A stretch of DNA of 64,000 bases from Clostridia bacterium (GTDB taxonomy: Bacteria > Bacillota > Clostridia > UMGS1840). Shown in pieces: positions 53,882-62,181 of this stretch. The notes below the pieces were generated by a model. That model ran no database searches, was not told the DNA's origin, and was given only the letters and a program-made list of their open reading frames with translations. Location of the stretch: assembly GCA_017468465.1 (NCBI GenBank), contig JAFUIN010000019.1, positions 39,509-103,508 on the forward strand. Direction: 5' to 3'. How positions within the stretch are numbered: the first letter of the stretch is position 1; each line of letters opens with the position of its first letter. The position numbers were made by a program, and so were the translations under genes.

Positions 53882-54559
53882 TCATTTTAATGTTTTTAAG
53901 TACCTTTTTTGTTTGTCGGATATCCGATAGCTTTCCACTGCTTTCTGAATGGTTTTCCGATGGGTCCACTCATCCAACTTCCGCTTTTCTAAATACGGAA
54001 CAGTTTCCTCATATTGTTTCGCCAGCGCTGTGGCAAAGTACCAGGCACGCATCATATTGATGTAATATTCATCCGATTCTATACGAGCGACCATTTCCAA
54101 GTGGTCAACCGTAAAATATTCATCCAGATAATAGCTCATCAGAAGATTGATACCATATCGTACAGTATAAACATCCGTTGAAGTAATCCATTTTTTCAGA
54201 TGCGCTAACAGCTTTTCAGGATGCTTTTTCAAAACTTTGGGCTTCATACTGTCGCAAGTTGCCCAATTATCAACGTAGGGTAAAAATGTATCCAATTTTT
54301 TGATACATTGCTCAAAATCAGTTTCCCGTTCGATTAAAAATGCATGTAAATTGTTTTCTTCAAAATAAGTATGCGGAAGATTGTGTAAAAAATCATCATA
54401 CTCTGTTAATTCTTTGGCATATTTACGAAGATGGCCCACCCTGATTCCAATGACTTTATTTTTGTCAACAGTAGGCATCAGCTTGGCAGAAAAATCACGA
54501 TATGTCTCTTCTGCCATAGAAAGAAGTGTTTTTCTGATTGTATTTTTGATAAAAACCAC
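53882..54559 (-). CDS. AlkD-like DNA alkylation repair protein
   Basis: A 225-residue all-helical protein of HEAT-like repeats, resembling AlkD glycosylases and relatives: GIRVGHLRKYAKEL, DNWATCDSMKPKVLKKHPE, WITSTDVYTVRYGINLLMSYYL, YYINMMRAWYFATALAK and HRKTIQKAVESYRIS. It may remove bulky or charged alkyl bases, but some relatives lack activity. The start is uncertain: a GTG at 54559 lies next to GGGGA; an ATG 14 codons later has no ribosome site. Promoter at 54589-54618. Confidence 0.82.
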   Translation of the reverse strand: MVFIKNTIRKTLLSMAEETYRDFSAKLMPTVDKNKVIGIRVGHLRKYAKELTEYDDFLHNLPHTYFEENNLHAFLIERETDFEQCIKKLDTFLPYVDNWATCDSMKPKVLKKHPEKLLAHLKKWITSTDVYTVRYGINLLMSYYLDEYFTVDHLEMVARIESDEYYINMMRAWYFATALAKQYEETVPYLEKRKLDEWTHRKTIQKAVESYRISDKQKRYLKTLK

Positions 54560-54588
54560 TCCCCAATACGCTCAAATAATCTAAAATA

Positions 54589-54618
54589 ATTATAACATAA
54601 GTAGTAGTAAAAAGTCAA
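54589..54618 (-). promoter_or_regulatory. sigma-A type promoter for the alkD-like gene
   Basis: TTGACT, 18 bases, TATAAT on the minus strand, about 30 bases before the GTG. Confidence 0.65.
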
Positions 54619-54662
54619 TTAAAACAATAAAATTCTGCCCGTTATTCGACAACTTTTTGCTA

Positions 54663-54701
54663 CAAAAAAACTGCAATACCAAATATAGTATTGCAGTTTC
54701 C
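54663..54701 (-). terminator. terminator of tdh-kbl
   Basis: AACTGCAATAC/GTATTGCAGTT stem followed by TTTTTTT on the minus strand, 12 bases after the kbl stop. Confidence 0.88.
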
Positions 54702-54712
54702 ACAAATGTTGA

Positions 54713-55894
54713 TTACAAGCCCATTTCTTCTTTCACCTGACGGAAGCACTCTACGATATATAAAATATCTTCTTCCGACAATGCAGCAGAAAGCTGGGTA
54801 CGGATTCTTGCTTTTCCTTTCGGAACAACCGGATAAGAAAATGCCACAACATAAACGCCTTTTTCCATCATGCGTTTTGCCATTTCCACAGCCTTATGTT
54901 CGTCATACAGCATTACAGGAATGATGGGAGTTCCGCCATCCATAACATCCAGACCAATTTCTTTGATTTTTTCCGCAAACAGTTTGGTATTTGCAAACAG
55001 TTTTTCACGGAACGAATAGTTATTTTCAATGAGTTCCAATACTTTAATAGAACCTGCTGCAACAGCCGGAGCCAAAGTGTTGGAGAACAAATAGGGACGA
55101 GAACGCTGACGCAGTAAGTCAATGATTTCTTTTCTGCCGGAAGTGAATCCGCCGGATGCTCCACCCAGGGCTTTGCCAAAAGTACCGGTGATGATATCAA
55201 CTCTGCCCATGACTCCTGCATGTTCTGCAGTACCACGACCGGTTGCGCCCATAAAACCTGCAGAGTGGCTATCGTCAACCATAACTAATGCACCGTATTC
55301 ATCTGCTAAATCACAAATAGATTTCAAATCTGCAACAATACCGTCCATAGAGAAAACGCCATCTGTTGCAATCAATTTAATGCGGCAATCTTTCGCTTCT
55401 TCCAACTTTTCTCTTAAATCAGCCATGTTGTTGTTTTTATAGCGGAAGCGTTTTGCTTTACAAAGACGAATGCCATCAATGATGCTGGCATGATTCAGCT
55501 CATCGCTGATTACTGCATCGGCATCGGTTAATAATGTTTCAAACAAACCGCCGTTTGCATCAAAACAGGAAGAATAGAGAATGGTATCATCAGTTCCTAA
55601 AAACTGGCTGAGCTTTTGTTCCAAATCTTTATGCAGTTTTTGTGTTCCGCAGATAAAACGAACAGAAGACAACCCATATCCGTAATTATCATAGCTTTCT
55701 TTTGCTGCCTGGATGACATCCGGATTATTTGCCAATCCAAGATAGTTGTTGGCACACATATTGATAACTTCTTTTCCGTCGGAAAGAGATACCTTTGCTC
55801 CCTGAGGAGTCATAATTACCTTTTCATTTTTGGTAAGGCCTTCTTTTTCAATGGTTTCGCAAGTTTCCTTGAAAATTTTCAATACTTCTTTCAT
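54713..55894 (-). CDS. kbl: glycine C-acetyltransferase
   Basis: A 393-residue PLP enzyme of the alpha-oxoamine synthase family that cleaves 2-amino-3-ketobutyrate with CoA to glycine and acetyl-CoA. It shows [38 protein letters not shown] (PLP contacts) and [14 protein letters not shown] with the PLP Lys. The start MKEVLKIF is preceded by AAAGGAGG. With tdh, 15 bases upstream, it completes threonine breakdown to glycine. Confidence 0.96.
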   Translation of the reverse strand: MKEVLKIFKETCETIEKEGLTKNEKVIMTPQGAKVSLSDGKEVINMCANNYLGLANNPDVIQAAKESYDNYGYGLSSVRFICGTQKLHKDLEQKLSQFLGTDDTILYSSCFDANGGLFETLLTDADAVISDELNHASIIDGIRLCKAKRFRYKNNNMADLREKLEEAKDCRIKLIATDGVFSMDGIVADLKSICDLADEYGALVMVDDSHSAGFMGATGRGTAEHAGVMGRVDIITGTFGKALGGASGGFTSGRKEIIDLLRQRSRPYLFSNTLAPAVAAGSIKVLELIENNYSFREKLFANTKLFAEKIKEIGLDVMDGGTPIIPVMLYDEHKAVEMAKRMMEKGVYVVAFSYPVVPKGKARIRTQLSAALSEEDILYIVECFRQVKEEMGL

Positions 55895-55909
55895 CGTGAT
55901 AACCTCCTT

Positions 55910-56941
55910 TTACAGATTTGTCCAATCCAAAATAACTTTACCGCTTTTTCCGCTGTTCATTGCTTCAAAGCCTTTTTCAAAATCCAATGCACTCATACGA
56001 TGAGTAATGATGTTGGAAATATCCAACCCACCCTGCAGCATTGCAGACATCTTGTACCAGGTTTCGTGCATTTCTCTGCCGTAGATTCCTTTTAAGATTA
56101 AGCCTTTGAATATAATTTTAGACCAATCCACTTTTGTATCGCTTTTTAACAAACCAAGCAATGCGATTTTACCGCCGGGAAGCATATAGTCAATCATGGT
56201 ATTTAATGCAATTTCACTGCCGGACATTTCAAGCCCTACATCAAACCCTTCCCGAATCAATAACTTTTCCATAACATCAGACAAATTTTCTTTTGTAGTG
56301 TTCACGGTATATTCAATGCCGAGTTTTTTTGCAAGCTCTAATCTGTCATCCTGAATATCGGTAATTACAACGTGTCTTGCACCTACAAATTTACAAACTG
56401 CTGCAGCCATAATCCCAATGGGGCCGGCACCGGTAATCAGCACATCTTCCCCAACTAAATTAAAAGATAATGCAGTGTGTACAGCGTTTCCAAACGGATC
56501 GAAAATGGAATACATTTCTTCCGGAATGTCTTTTTCGCACGGACGCACATTTTCCTGCGGGATGACCAAATATTCTGCAAATGCACCGTCTCTGTTTACA
56601 CCAACGCCAACGGTTTCTTTGCACAAATGCCCGTGACCTGCCAGACAGTTTCTGCATCGTCCACATACAATGTGGCCTTCTCCAGATACGATTTCGCCAA
56701 TTTTACGACCGGTAACATTGGCGCCAACTTCCACAATTTCTCCAACGTATTCGTGACCAATAATACGAGGTGTTTCAATGGTTGCCTGTGACCAGGCATC
56801 CCAATTATAAATATGCAAATCTGTTCCGCAAATGGCTGTTTTATGTATTTTGATTTTAACATCTCCGGGGCCTGTCACCGGTTCCGGAACTTCTTCCAAC
56901 CACAAACCTTTTTCGGGAAATTTTTTAACCAGCGCTTTCAT
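55910..56941 (-). CDS. tdh: L-threonine 3-dehydrogenase
   Basis: A 343-residue zinc-dependent medium-chain dehydrogenase that oxidises threonine to 2-amino-3-ketobutyrate. It has [11 protein letters not shown] and [12 protein letters not shown] (catalytic zinc), [15 protein letters not shown] (structural zinc), [13 protein letters not shown] and [12 protein letters not shown] (NAD). AAGGAG precedes the ATG. It heads the tdh-kbl operon, under the promoter at 57050-57078. Confidence 0.96.
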   Translation of the reverse strand: MKALVKKFPEKGLWLEEVPEPVTGPGDVKIKIHKTAICGTDLHIYNWDAWSQATIETPRIIGHEYVGEIVEVGANVTGRKIGEIVSGEGHIVCGRCRNCLAGHGHLCKETVGVGVNRDGAFAEYLVIPQENVRPCEKDIPEEMYSIFDPFGNAVHTALSFNLVGEDVLITGAGPIGIMAAAVCKFVGARHVVITDIQDDRLELAKKLGIEYTVNTTKENLSDVMEKLLIREGFDVGLEMSGSEIALNTMIDYMLPGGKIALLGLLKSDTKVDWSKIIFKGLILKGIYGREMHETWYKMSAMLQGGLDISNIITHRMSALDFEKGFEAMNSGKSGKVILDWTNL

Positions 56942-57049
56942 AGCCGTTTTGATTCTCCTTTATTTCAAATTTTATCTTTTCAAGTAATTGTGTTGTGTAC
57001 TGCTGGCGAGAACAAAATAAGAATTTGTCCACGATACGCGTACAATAAA

Positions 57050-57078
57050 ATTATATTACTTTTTGCAAAAGTTGTCAA
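57050..57078 (-). promoter_or_regulatory. sigma-A type promoter for tdh-kbl
   Basis: TTGACA, 17 bases, TATAAT on the minus strand. The leader of about 105 bases contains TACGCGTA just after the -10 box, a possible operator. Confidence 0.78.
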
Positions 57079-57121
57079 GAGATTTTAGAAAGATTTCTTC
57101 TTTTTTATTTTTGAAAAACTA

Positions 57122-57150
57122 TTGACTATTCTACAAAAATGGTGTAAAAT
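57122..57150 (+). promoter_or_regulatory. promoter for tRNA-Arg
   Basis: TTGACT, 17 bases, TAAAAT, 16 bases before the tRNA 5' end. It diverges from the tdh promoter. Confidence 0.75.
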
Positions 57151-57166
57151 ATAACAGTTGAAATTA

Positions 57167-57243
57167 GCGCCTGTAGCTCAGTTGGATAGAGTATCAGACT
57201 CCGACTCTGAAGGTCGTGCGTTCGAATCGCATCAGGCGTACCA
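57167..57243 (+). tRNA. tRNA-Arg (anticodon CCG)
   Basis: A 77-base cloverleaf with encoded CCA. The acceptor stem GCGCCTG pairs with CAGGCGT (G1-U72 wobble), the D arm has AGCTCAGTTGGATAGAGT, and the anticodon stem TCAGA/TCTGA frames CTCCGAC with anticodon CCG at loop positions 3-5. The T arm contains GTTCGAATC. It reads CGG codons. Confidence 0.95.
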
Positions 57244-57245
57244 CC

Positions 57246-57282
57246 AAAAAGGAGCTGTACAAATTTTTACAGCTCCTTTTTT
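57246..57282 (+). terminator. terminator after tRNA-Arg
   Basis: GGAGCTGTA/TACAGCTCC stem with a T6 run, starting 3 bases after the CCA end. Confidence 0.88.
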
Positions 57283-57309
57283 ATCCTTCGTGTTAAGGAG
57301 AACCACATC

Positions 57310-57978
57310 ATGAAAATCATTGCCAGAATTCAAACAGACTATAAAGAAAAGTTCGGCATCCCGCGTCAAAGCGGTTTGGTAAAAGAATGCCGAGGAAAAA
57401 TTATATTTGAAAAGGAATATCGTGTTGCAGAGGCATTTCGCGGACTGGAGGAATTTTCTCATATCTGGCTTATATGGCAATTTTCTGAAGCTGTGAGAGA
57501 AACCTGGTCGCCCACAGTAAGACCGCCTTTGCTGGGCGGAAATAAACGTGTGGGCGTATTCGCAACACGCTCTCCATTTCGCCCCAACTCCATAGGACTA
57601 TCTTGTGTGAAACTGGAAAAAATTGAGTTTTCCAAAACAGACGGGCCGGTACTTCATGTTTTGGGCGCTGATTTAATGAATAATACACCAATTTATGACA
57701 TCAAGCCCTATTTACCGTATGCAGACAGCTATCCTGATGCCGTTGGTGGATTTACGGAACACCTTGGCGAACGAAAACTATCGGTAGAAATTGAAACAGA
57801 GTCATTTTACAGGCTTCCTGAAAACTTACAAAAAGAAATTATCTGCGTATTATCTCACGACCCCAGACCATCCTATCGGGATGACGATAAAACATACGGC
57901 ATGAAATACAACGAATATGAAATCAAATTTCGGGTGACAAATAAAACACTCACCGTAATTGCCGCAACAAAGTTATAA
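57310..57978 (+). CDS. trmO: tRNA (N6-threonylcarbamoyladenosine(37)-N6)-methyltransferase TrmO
   Basis: A 222-residue TrmO/YaeB (TsaA-like) protein that methylates t6A37 in some tRNAs with SAM. It shows KFGIPRQSGLV near the start, the signature GVFATRSPFRPNSIGLS, GADLMNNTPIYDIKPYLPY and a C-terminal HDPRPSYRDDDKTYGM. AAGGAG lies about 8 bases before the ATG. It follows the tRNA gene's terminator, so the two may share transcripts by read-through only. Confidence 0.92.
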   Translation: MKIIARIQTDYKEKFGIPRQSGLVKECRGKIIFEKEYRVAEAFRGLEEFSHIWLIWQFSEAVRETWSPTVRPPLLGGNKRVGVFATRSPFRPNSIGLSCVKLEKIEFSKTDGPVLHVLGADLMNNTPIYDIKPYLPYADSYPDAVGGFTEHLGERKLSVEIETESFYRLPENLQKEIICVLSHDPRPSYRDDDKTYGMKYNEYEIKFRVTNKTLTVIAATKL

Positions 57979-58018
57979 AAAAAGAACTCTTGTAACAACA
58001 AGGGTTCTTTTTTTTTTA
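57976..58018. terminator. bidirectional terminator after trmO
   Basis: AGAACTCTTGT/ACAAGGGTTCT stem with long A and T runs; it also stands just after the stop of the minus-strand oxidoreductase gene at 58023. Confidence 0.88.
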
Positions 58019-58022
58019 TAGT

Positions 58023-59042
58023 TTAGTATTCAAATCCATATTTCTTTGCAATTTCACGAACACTTACTTCGCATCCGCGAATGCCTGCTTCCTTCTGCGC
58101 TTCCAAAAGCAAGATGGAAACAATCGCAGATTCCGGCTTATTTTCGGGTTCTACTTCACCACGAGTTGCACGAATAAAATGATCTAACTGTTCACGATAT
58201 ACATTATCAAAATCACGACTTGCATCAAATTTGGTAATGGTACCGTCAATGCTTCCAAATACTACTTCACCGGTTGCAAATTCACCTTTTACGTAACCTT
58301 TGTCACCTGCAATTTCCAAGTTATGTACCTGAGGATGCTGAACATAATCGAAGTGACAGTTTGCAGCCATGCTTCCGTCTTCCCAACGATACAAAGTGTC
58401 AACAATATTTTGTGGAGAAGATAATTCTAAATCCCCTGCTTTGGTTGCATTGGTATACGCATAATCCGGAATAGAATTCGTTAAGAAATACATTAAGTCG
58501 GTATCGTGGATGCAGTCCATCGTTACAGAATAAGGAGTATGCTCCTGATGTTTTGTAACCGAACATAACAGAATGTTATAAGAAGAAAATCTATTGGTAA
58601 AGTGAACAATATTTCCAAGTTTTCCTTCGGTAATCAGTTCTTTCATCTTACGAATGAAGGGGTCAAAGTGGAACATAAAACCAACAGAGAATACTCTGTC
58701 GCTTTCTTTTGCGCGATTCAGCATTTTCACACAGTCTGCTAAATTATCACTCATGGGCTTTTCGCAGAACACATGCAGGTTTGCATCCAAAGCTTCAATC
58801 GCCATCTGGGAGTGCATTTGATGCGGTGTTGCAATCAATGCGGCATCCGGCTTTTCTGCAGCAATCGCATCCTGCATCGAATCGTAAAGCGGAAGGTCCG
58901 GATAATTTTCTGCCATAAATTCCTTGCTTTTCGGACTGGGGTCTGCTACACATAAAATGACATCATCACGTTCAGAAAGCAGTCTTAAATGACGTCTGCC
59001 GATGCTGCCGAGACCAATTACACAAATTTTAATTTTATTCAT
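58023..59042 (-). CDS. Gfo/Idh/MocA family oxidoreductase
   Basis: A 339-residue NAD(P)-dependent oxidoreductase: VIGLGSIGRRHLRLL (Rossmann), ATPHQMHSQMAIEAL, FCEKPMSDNLAD (EKP motif) and YSVTMDCIHDTDLMYFL. Such enzymes oxidise or reduce sugars and their derivatives; the substrate is unknown. It follows the SDR gene by 12 bases and ends the accessory operon that begins with the promoter at 59882. Confidence 0.88.
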   Translation of the reverse strand: MNKIKICVIGLGSIGRRHLRLLSERDDVILCVADPSPKSKEFMAENYPDLPLYDSMQDAIAAEKPDAALIATPHQMHSQMAIEALDANLHVFCEKPMSDNLADCVKMLNRAKESDRVFSVGFMFHFDPFIRKMKELITEGKLGNIVHFTNRFSSYNILLCSVTKHQEHTPYSVTMDCIHDTDLMYFLTNSIPDYAYTNATKAGDLELSSPQNIVDTLYRWEDGSMAANCHFDYVQHPQVHNLEIAGDKGYVKGEFATGEVVFGSIDGTITKFDASRDFDNVYREQLDHFIRATRGEVEPENKPESAIVSILLLEAQKEAGIRGCEVSVREIAKKYGFEY

Positions 59043-59054
59043 TGTTTTTTCTCC

Positions 59055-59855
59055 TTACCACTGAGTTAAACCGCCATCTACAACGATATTGGTGCCTGTC
59101 ATATAGGATGAAGCGTCGGAACACAAAAGAAGAATTCCACCTTGCAATTCTTCCGGTCTGCCGGTACGTTTCAACATGGCCTTTGAACTAAGTCTGCCAA
59201 TGAATTCCATATCGGTGTTGGGACCAATATTGGGGAATGCACCGGGAGTCAAGCTGTTTACTCGAATATTATGACGCGCCAATGCAGATGCGCAGTAACG
59301 GGTATACTGAATAATGCCGGCTTTACCGGTGCTATATGCAGGGTGATTCCATGCAACAGTATCTCCGTAAATATCAAAATCCGGAGCAACCATACCATAC
59401 ATGGAACCGATATTGACGATATTTCCGCCACCATTTGCTTTGAAATGCGGTAAAATCTCTCTGGTGCAACGGAACACAGAATGAATGACTCCGTCAATCA
59501 TACCTTCCCAGATTTCGTCCGGAGTGGTATCCAAATGAAACTCGATTTTTCCGTCAATGGGCTTGGGCGGATACACTGCACAGTTCACCAGAACGTCTAC
59601 TCTGCCCAAAACTTCAATTCCTTTTGCAAATGCCTTTTTGATTGCTTCGGTACTGCTTAAGTCAGCGTGTTCAAAAATCAGTTTTTTGTTCTGCTTATAT
59701 TCATCAAAGGATTCATCATAACGGTCAGTTCTGGCAGGTACAAATACTGTCGCGCCGTTTTCCAGCAATGCCTTTACCATGGCACTTCCCAAAAAGCCTG
59801 TGCCACCTGTAAAAATAACATTTTTGTTTTCCATTGAAAAAATATTTCTTGTCAT
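59055..59855 (-). CDS. short-chain dehydrogenase/reductase
   Basis: About 266 residues of a classical SDR: VIFTGGTGFLGSAMVKAL (NAD loop, slightly unusual TGGTGFLG), VDVLVNCAVYPP in place of the NNAG strand, NIVNIGSMYG with the catalytic Ser, the YSTGK tetrad (Tyr, Lys) and LTPGAFPNIGPN. The C-terminal GTNIVVDGG is standard. It may act with the oxidoreductase downstream on a carbohydrate intermediate. AAAGGTGGGA lies 6 bases before the ATG at 59855. Confidence 0.88.
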   Translation of the reverse strand: MTRNIFSMENKNVIFTGGTGFLGSAMVKALLENGATVFVPARTDRYDESFDEYKQNKKLIFEHADLSSTEAIKKAFAKGIEVLGRVDVLVNCAVYPPKPIDGKIEFHLDTTPDEIWEGMIDGVIHSVFRCTREILPHFKANGGGNIVNIGSMYGMVAPDFDIYGDTVAWNHPAYSTGKAGIIQYTRYCASALARHNIRVNSLTPGAFPNIGPNTDMEFIGRLSSKAMLKRTGRPEELQGGILLLCSDASSYMTGTNIVVDGGLTQW

Positions 59856-59881
59856 AGAAAATCCCACCTTTCATTACTCTC

Positions 59882-59910
59882 ATTATAGCATAACAGATAG
59901 ATTTCAACAA
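59882..59910 (-). promoter_or_regulatory. promoter for the SDR-oxidoreductase operon
   Basis: TTGTTG, 17 bases, TATAAT with an extended TGC on the minus strand. A weak -35 with an extended -10 fits an activator-dependent promoter; the AraC-type gene lies directly upstream. Confidence 0.65.
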
Positions 59911-59930
59911 GTATGTAAACAGGAATTGTT

Positions 59931-60758
59931 TTATCCAACAATGTCCTGATTTTTCACTGGAGGGTGTCCAAAAAATTTATTGTATGCACTCCGGAATGCG
60001 CCGACAGATGTATATCCGACCGATTCTGCAATTTCTGCAAGCGATTTTTCTCCGTGCATCAGCATTGCCTGAGCCATATTCATCCTGGATTCCAGTAAAA
60101 TTGCAGAAAATGAACTGTTATATGTTTCTTTTAAGATTCTGGTAAGCTGCCGTTCACATACACCAATTTTCGCAGCAAGCTGTTGTTTATTACAATTCGG
60201 AAAACGCATTTCGATATTAAAAAAGTCTTCCAATAATGCAATCCGCTCTTCATCCAGTGTTTGTGTATGGGGATGAGCCGCTTTGTCTTCCATATAGAAA
60301 AACTGAGCTAATCTGACGAAAAATAGTCGAAATTCTGCTTTCAGCTGTTCTTCCAAGCCAAAATCATTCCGCTCCAAAGCGTCTTTAACGGATAACAGTC
60401 TGGTCAAGCCGTCAAAAGTATCCTCAATTTCTGTTTCTTGCTGCACAGAGCGGATAAATTGACAAATATCATCTGTTCCGTCTTCTGTAAAGGTGAACAA
60501 AATCGAACCTACCAAGCCATCCGCAACAGTTTTTGAGTAATGCTCTACCAATGGAGGATTTACATTAAAAATAACTTTTCCATTTAATTTTCTACAAACA
60601 ATTTCATAACAAGGATGGGTGTGTTTTCTTGGTGGTCTGTCTTGAATCCCACTAAAAAAGTAAGTTGTAAGATAAATATTCATCCCCGGTATTGATACAC
60701 AAATGGGTTTTTGATGAACATATCCCATAGCCATTTTTGGTGTGATATTGTGTGTCAT
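59931..60758 (-). CDS. AraC family transcriptional regulator
   Basis: A 275-residue AraC regulator. The N-terminal half resembles a cupin sensor (PPRKHTHPCYEIVC), and the C-terminal 100 residues hold two HTH motifs (LAAKIGVCERQLTRILKE and SLAEIAESVGYTSVGAFRSAYNKFFG). It probably responds to the sugar handled by the neighbours and may activate the SDR promoter at 59882. AAAGGAG precedes the ATG, 33 bases after the transporter gene. Confidence 0.88.
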   Translation of the reverse strand: MTHNITPKMAMGYVHQKPICVSIPGMNIYLTTYFFSGIQDRPPRKHTHPCYEIVCRKLNGKVIFNVNPPLVEHYSKTVADGLVGSILFTFTEDGTDDICQFIRSVQQETEIEDTFDGLTRLLSVKDALERNDFGLEEQLKAEFRLFFVRLAQFFYMEDKAAHPHTQTLDEERIALLEDFFNIEMRFPNCNKQQLAAKIGVCERQLTRILKETYNSSFSAILLESRMNMAQAMLMHGEKSLAEIAESVGYTSVGAFRSAYNKFFGHPPVKNQDIVG

Positions 60759-60791
60759 ATTACACTCTCCTTTCCTCTGAAATATTTTATT

Positions 60792-62159
60792 TTATGAAAA
60801 ATAATTGATAATTCCCAACAGGAAAATAATAAAAATAAGAACGGGTAACACGTAGGTCATATACCCTTTCATAAAACGAGCAACCTTGATTCCTTTCCCC
60901 TGGTTTGCTTCGTTTACAAACTTGTCCCAACCAAAGCCATTTTTGCTAACGCAAAAGAGCACATAAACCAATGCACCCAACGGCAAAATAATATTGGATA
61001 CTAAAAAATCTTCAAAATCCATAATATTTGTGCCGTTTCCTAAAATAGAAACATCCTTCCACAAATTAAACCCAAATATGCAAGGCAAAGAAAGGATTAA
61101 AAGCAAAATGCAATTCACCAGACATGCTTTCTTCCGGCTCATTTTAGATATATCCATCGTGCAGGAAATGATGTTTTCAAATACAGCAAATACGGTTGAT
61201 AATGCTGCAAAACTCATAAATACAAAAAACAGACTTCCCCAAATTCTGCCACCCGGCAGGTGATTAAAAATGTTCGGTAATGTTACAAAAATGAGCGGAG
61301 GTCCGCTTTCCGGATTCACGTTATATGCAAAGCAAGCAGGGAAAATAATCAATCCGGATGCAATGGCAACAAAAGTATCCAGCAATGCTACACTGACCGA
61401 TTCCCCCATGAGAGAACGCTCTTTCCCAATATAGCTTCCGAAAATTGCCATAGAACCCATACCGATACTCAAGGTAAAAAACGCCTGATTCATTGCAGCC
61501 ACCAAAACGGTAATAATGCCATGCTCCTGAATGCGCGATGCGTCTGGCATAAGATAGAATTTAAGCCCTTCAGAACCACCGGGTAAAAAGATGCTGTTAA
61601 TTGCCAAAACAACCATAATTCCAAGCAGTGCAAGCATCATCCATTTTGTGATTTTCTCCAACCCGTTTTGAACACCGAAAGAGCAAACCAAAAATCCAAC
61701 GATAATAACAAGACCGGTGTAAAAAATCATTGTACCCGGATTGGCACAGACATTGGAAAAAATTTGCCCAACACCATGAGAATCCAATCCATGAAACTGC
61801 CCGGTAGCAGTCAGCACAAAATAGTGAAGCATCCAACCGGCAACAATCGTATAAAACATCATCAAAAGATAATTTCCTGCCATTGCAACATAACCGTGCC
61901 AATGCCATTTCTGTCCCGGTTTTTCCAACTCCTGATACAACTTCACAGGGCTTTTTTGAGCTGCCCTTCCCAAAGAAAACTCCATCGTAAGCGTGGGAAC
62001 CCCCATCACAAGCAGAAACAATAAATACAGCAATACAAAAATTCCACCACCATATTGCCCGGTAATATACGGAAATTTCCATACGTTTCCAATTCCAATT
62101 GCGCAACCGGCACTAATCAAGATAAAGCCAAGCCGGCTTCCAAGCTTTTCACGTTGCAT
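60792..62159 (-). CDS. neurotransmitter:sodium symporter (NSS/SNF) family transporter
   Basis: A 455-residue membrane protein with about 11-12 helices. Helix 1 has SAGCAIGIGNVWKFPYITGQYGGG, the sodium and substrate site of LeuT-like transporters; later parts include FSLGRAAQKSP, AAMNQAFFTLSIGMGSMAIFGSY and FAALSTVFAVFENII. Family members import amino acids or related compounds with sodium. GAGGAG precedes the ATG at 62159; the upstream starts overlap the glycosidase gene. The substrate is unknown. Confidence 0.92.
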   Translation of the reverse strand: MQREKLGSRLGFILISAGCAIGIGNVWKFPYITGQYGGGIFVLLYLLFLLVMGVPTLTMEFSLGRAAQKSPVKLYQELEKPGQKWHWHGYVAMAGNYLLMMFYTIVAGWMLHYFVLTATGQFHGLDSHGVGQIFSNVCANPGTMIFYTGLVIIVGFLVCSFGVQNGLEKITKWMMLALLGIMVVLAINSIFLPGGSEGLKFYLMPDASRIQEHGIITVLVAAMNQAFFTLSIGMGSMAIFGSYIGKERSLMGESVSVALLDTFVAIASGLIIFPACFAYNVNPESGPPLIFVTLPNIFNHLPGGRIWGSLFFVFMSFAALSTVFAVFENIISCTMDISKMSRKKACLVNCILLLILSLPCIFGFNLWKDVSILGNGTNIMDFEDFLVSNIILPLGALVYVLFCVSKNGFGWDKFVNEANQGKGIKVARFMKGYMTYVLPVLIFIIFLLGIINYFS

Positions 62160-62181
62160 AATAAAACTCCTCTTTTTCTTT

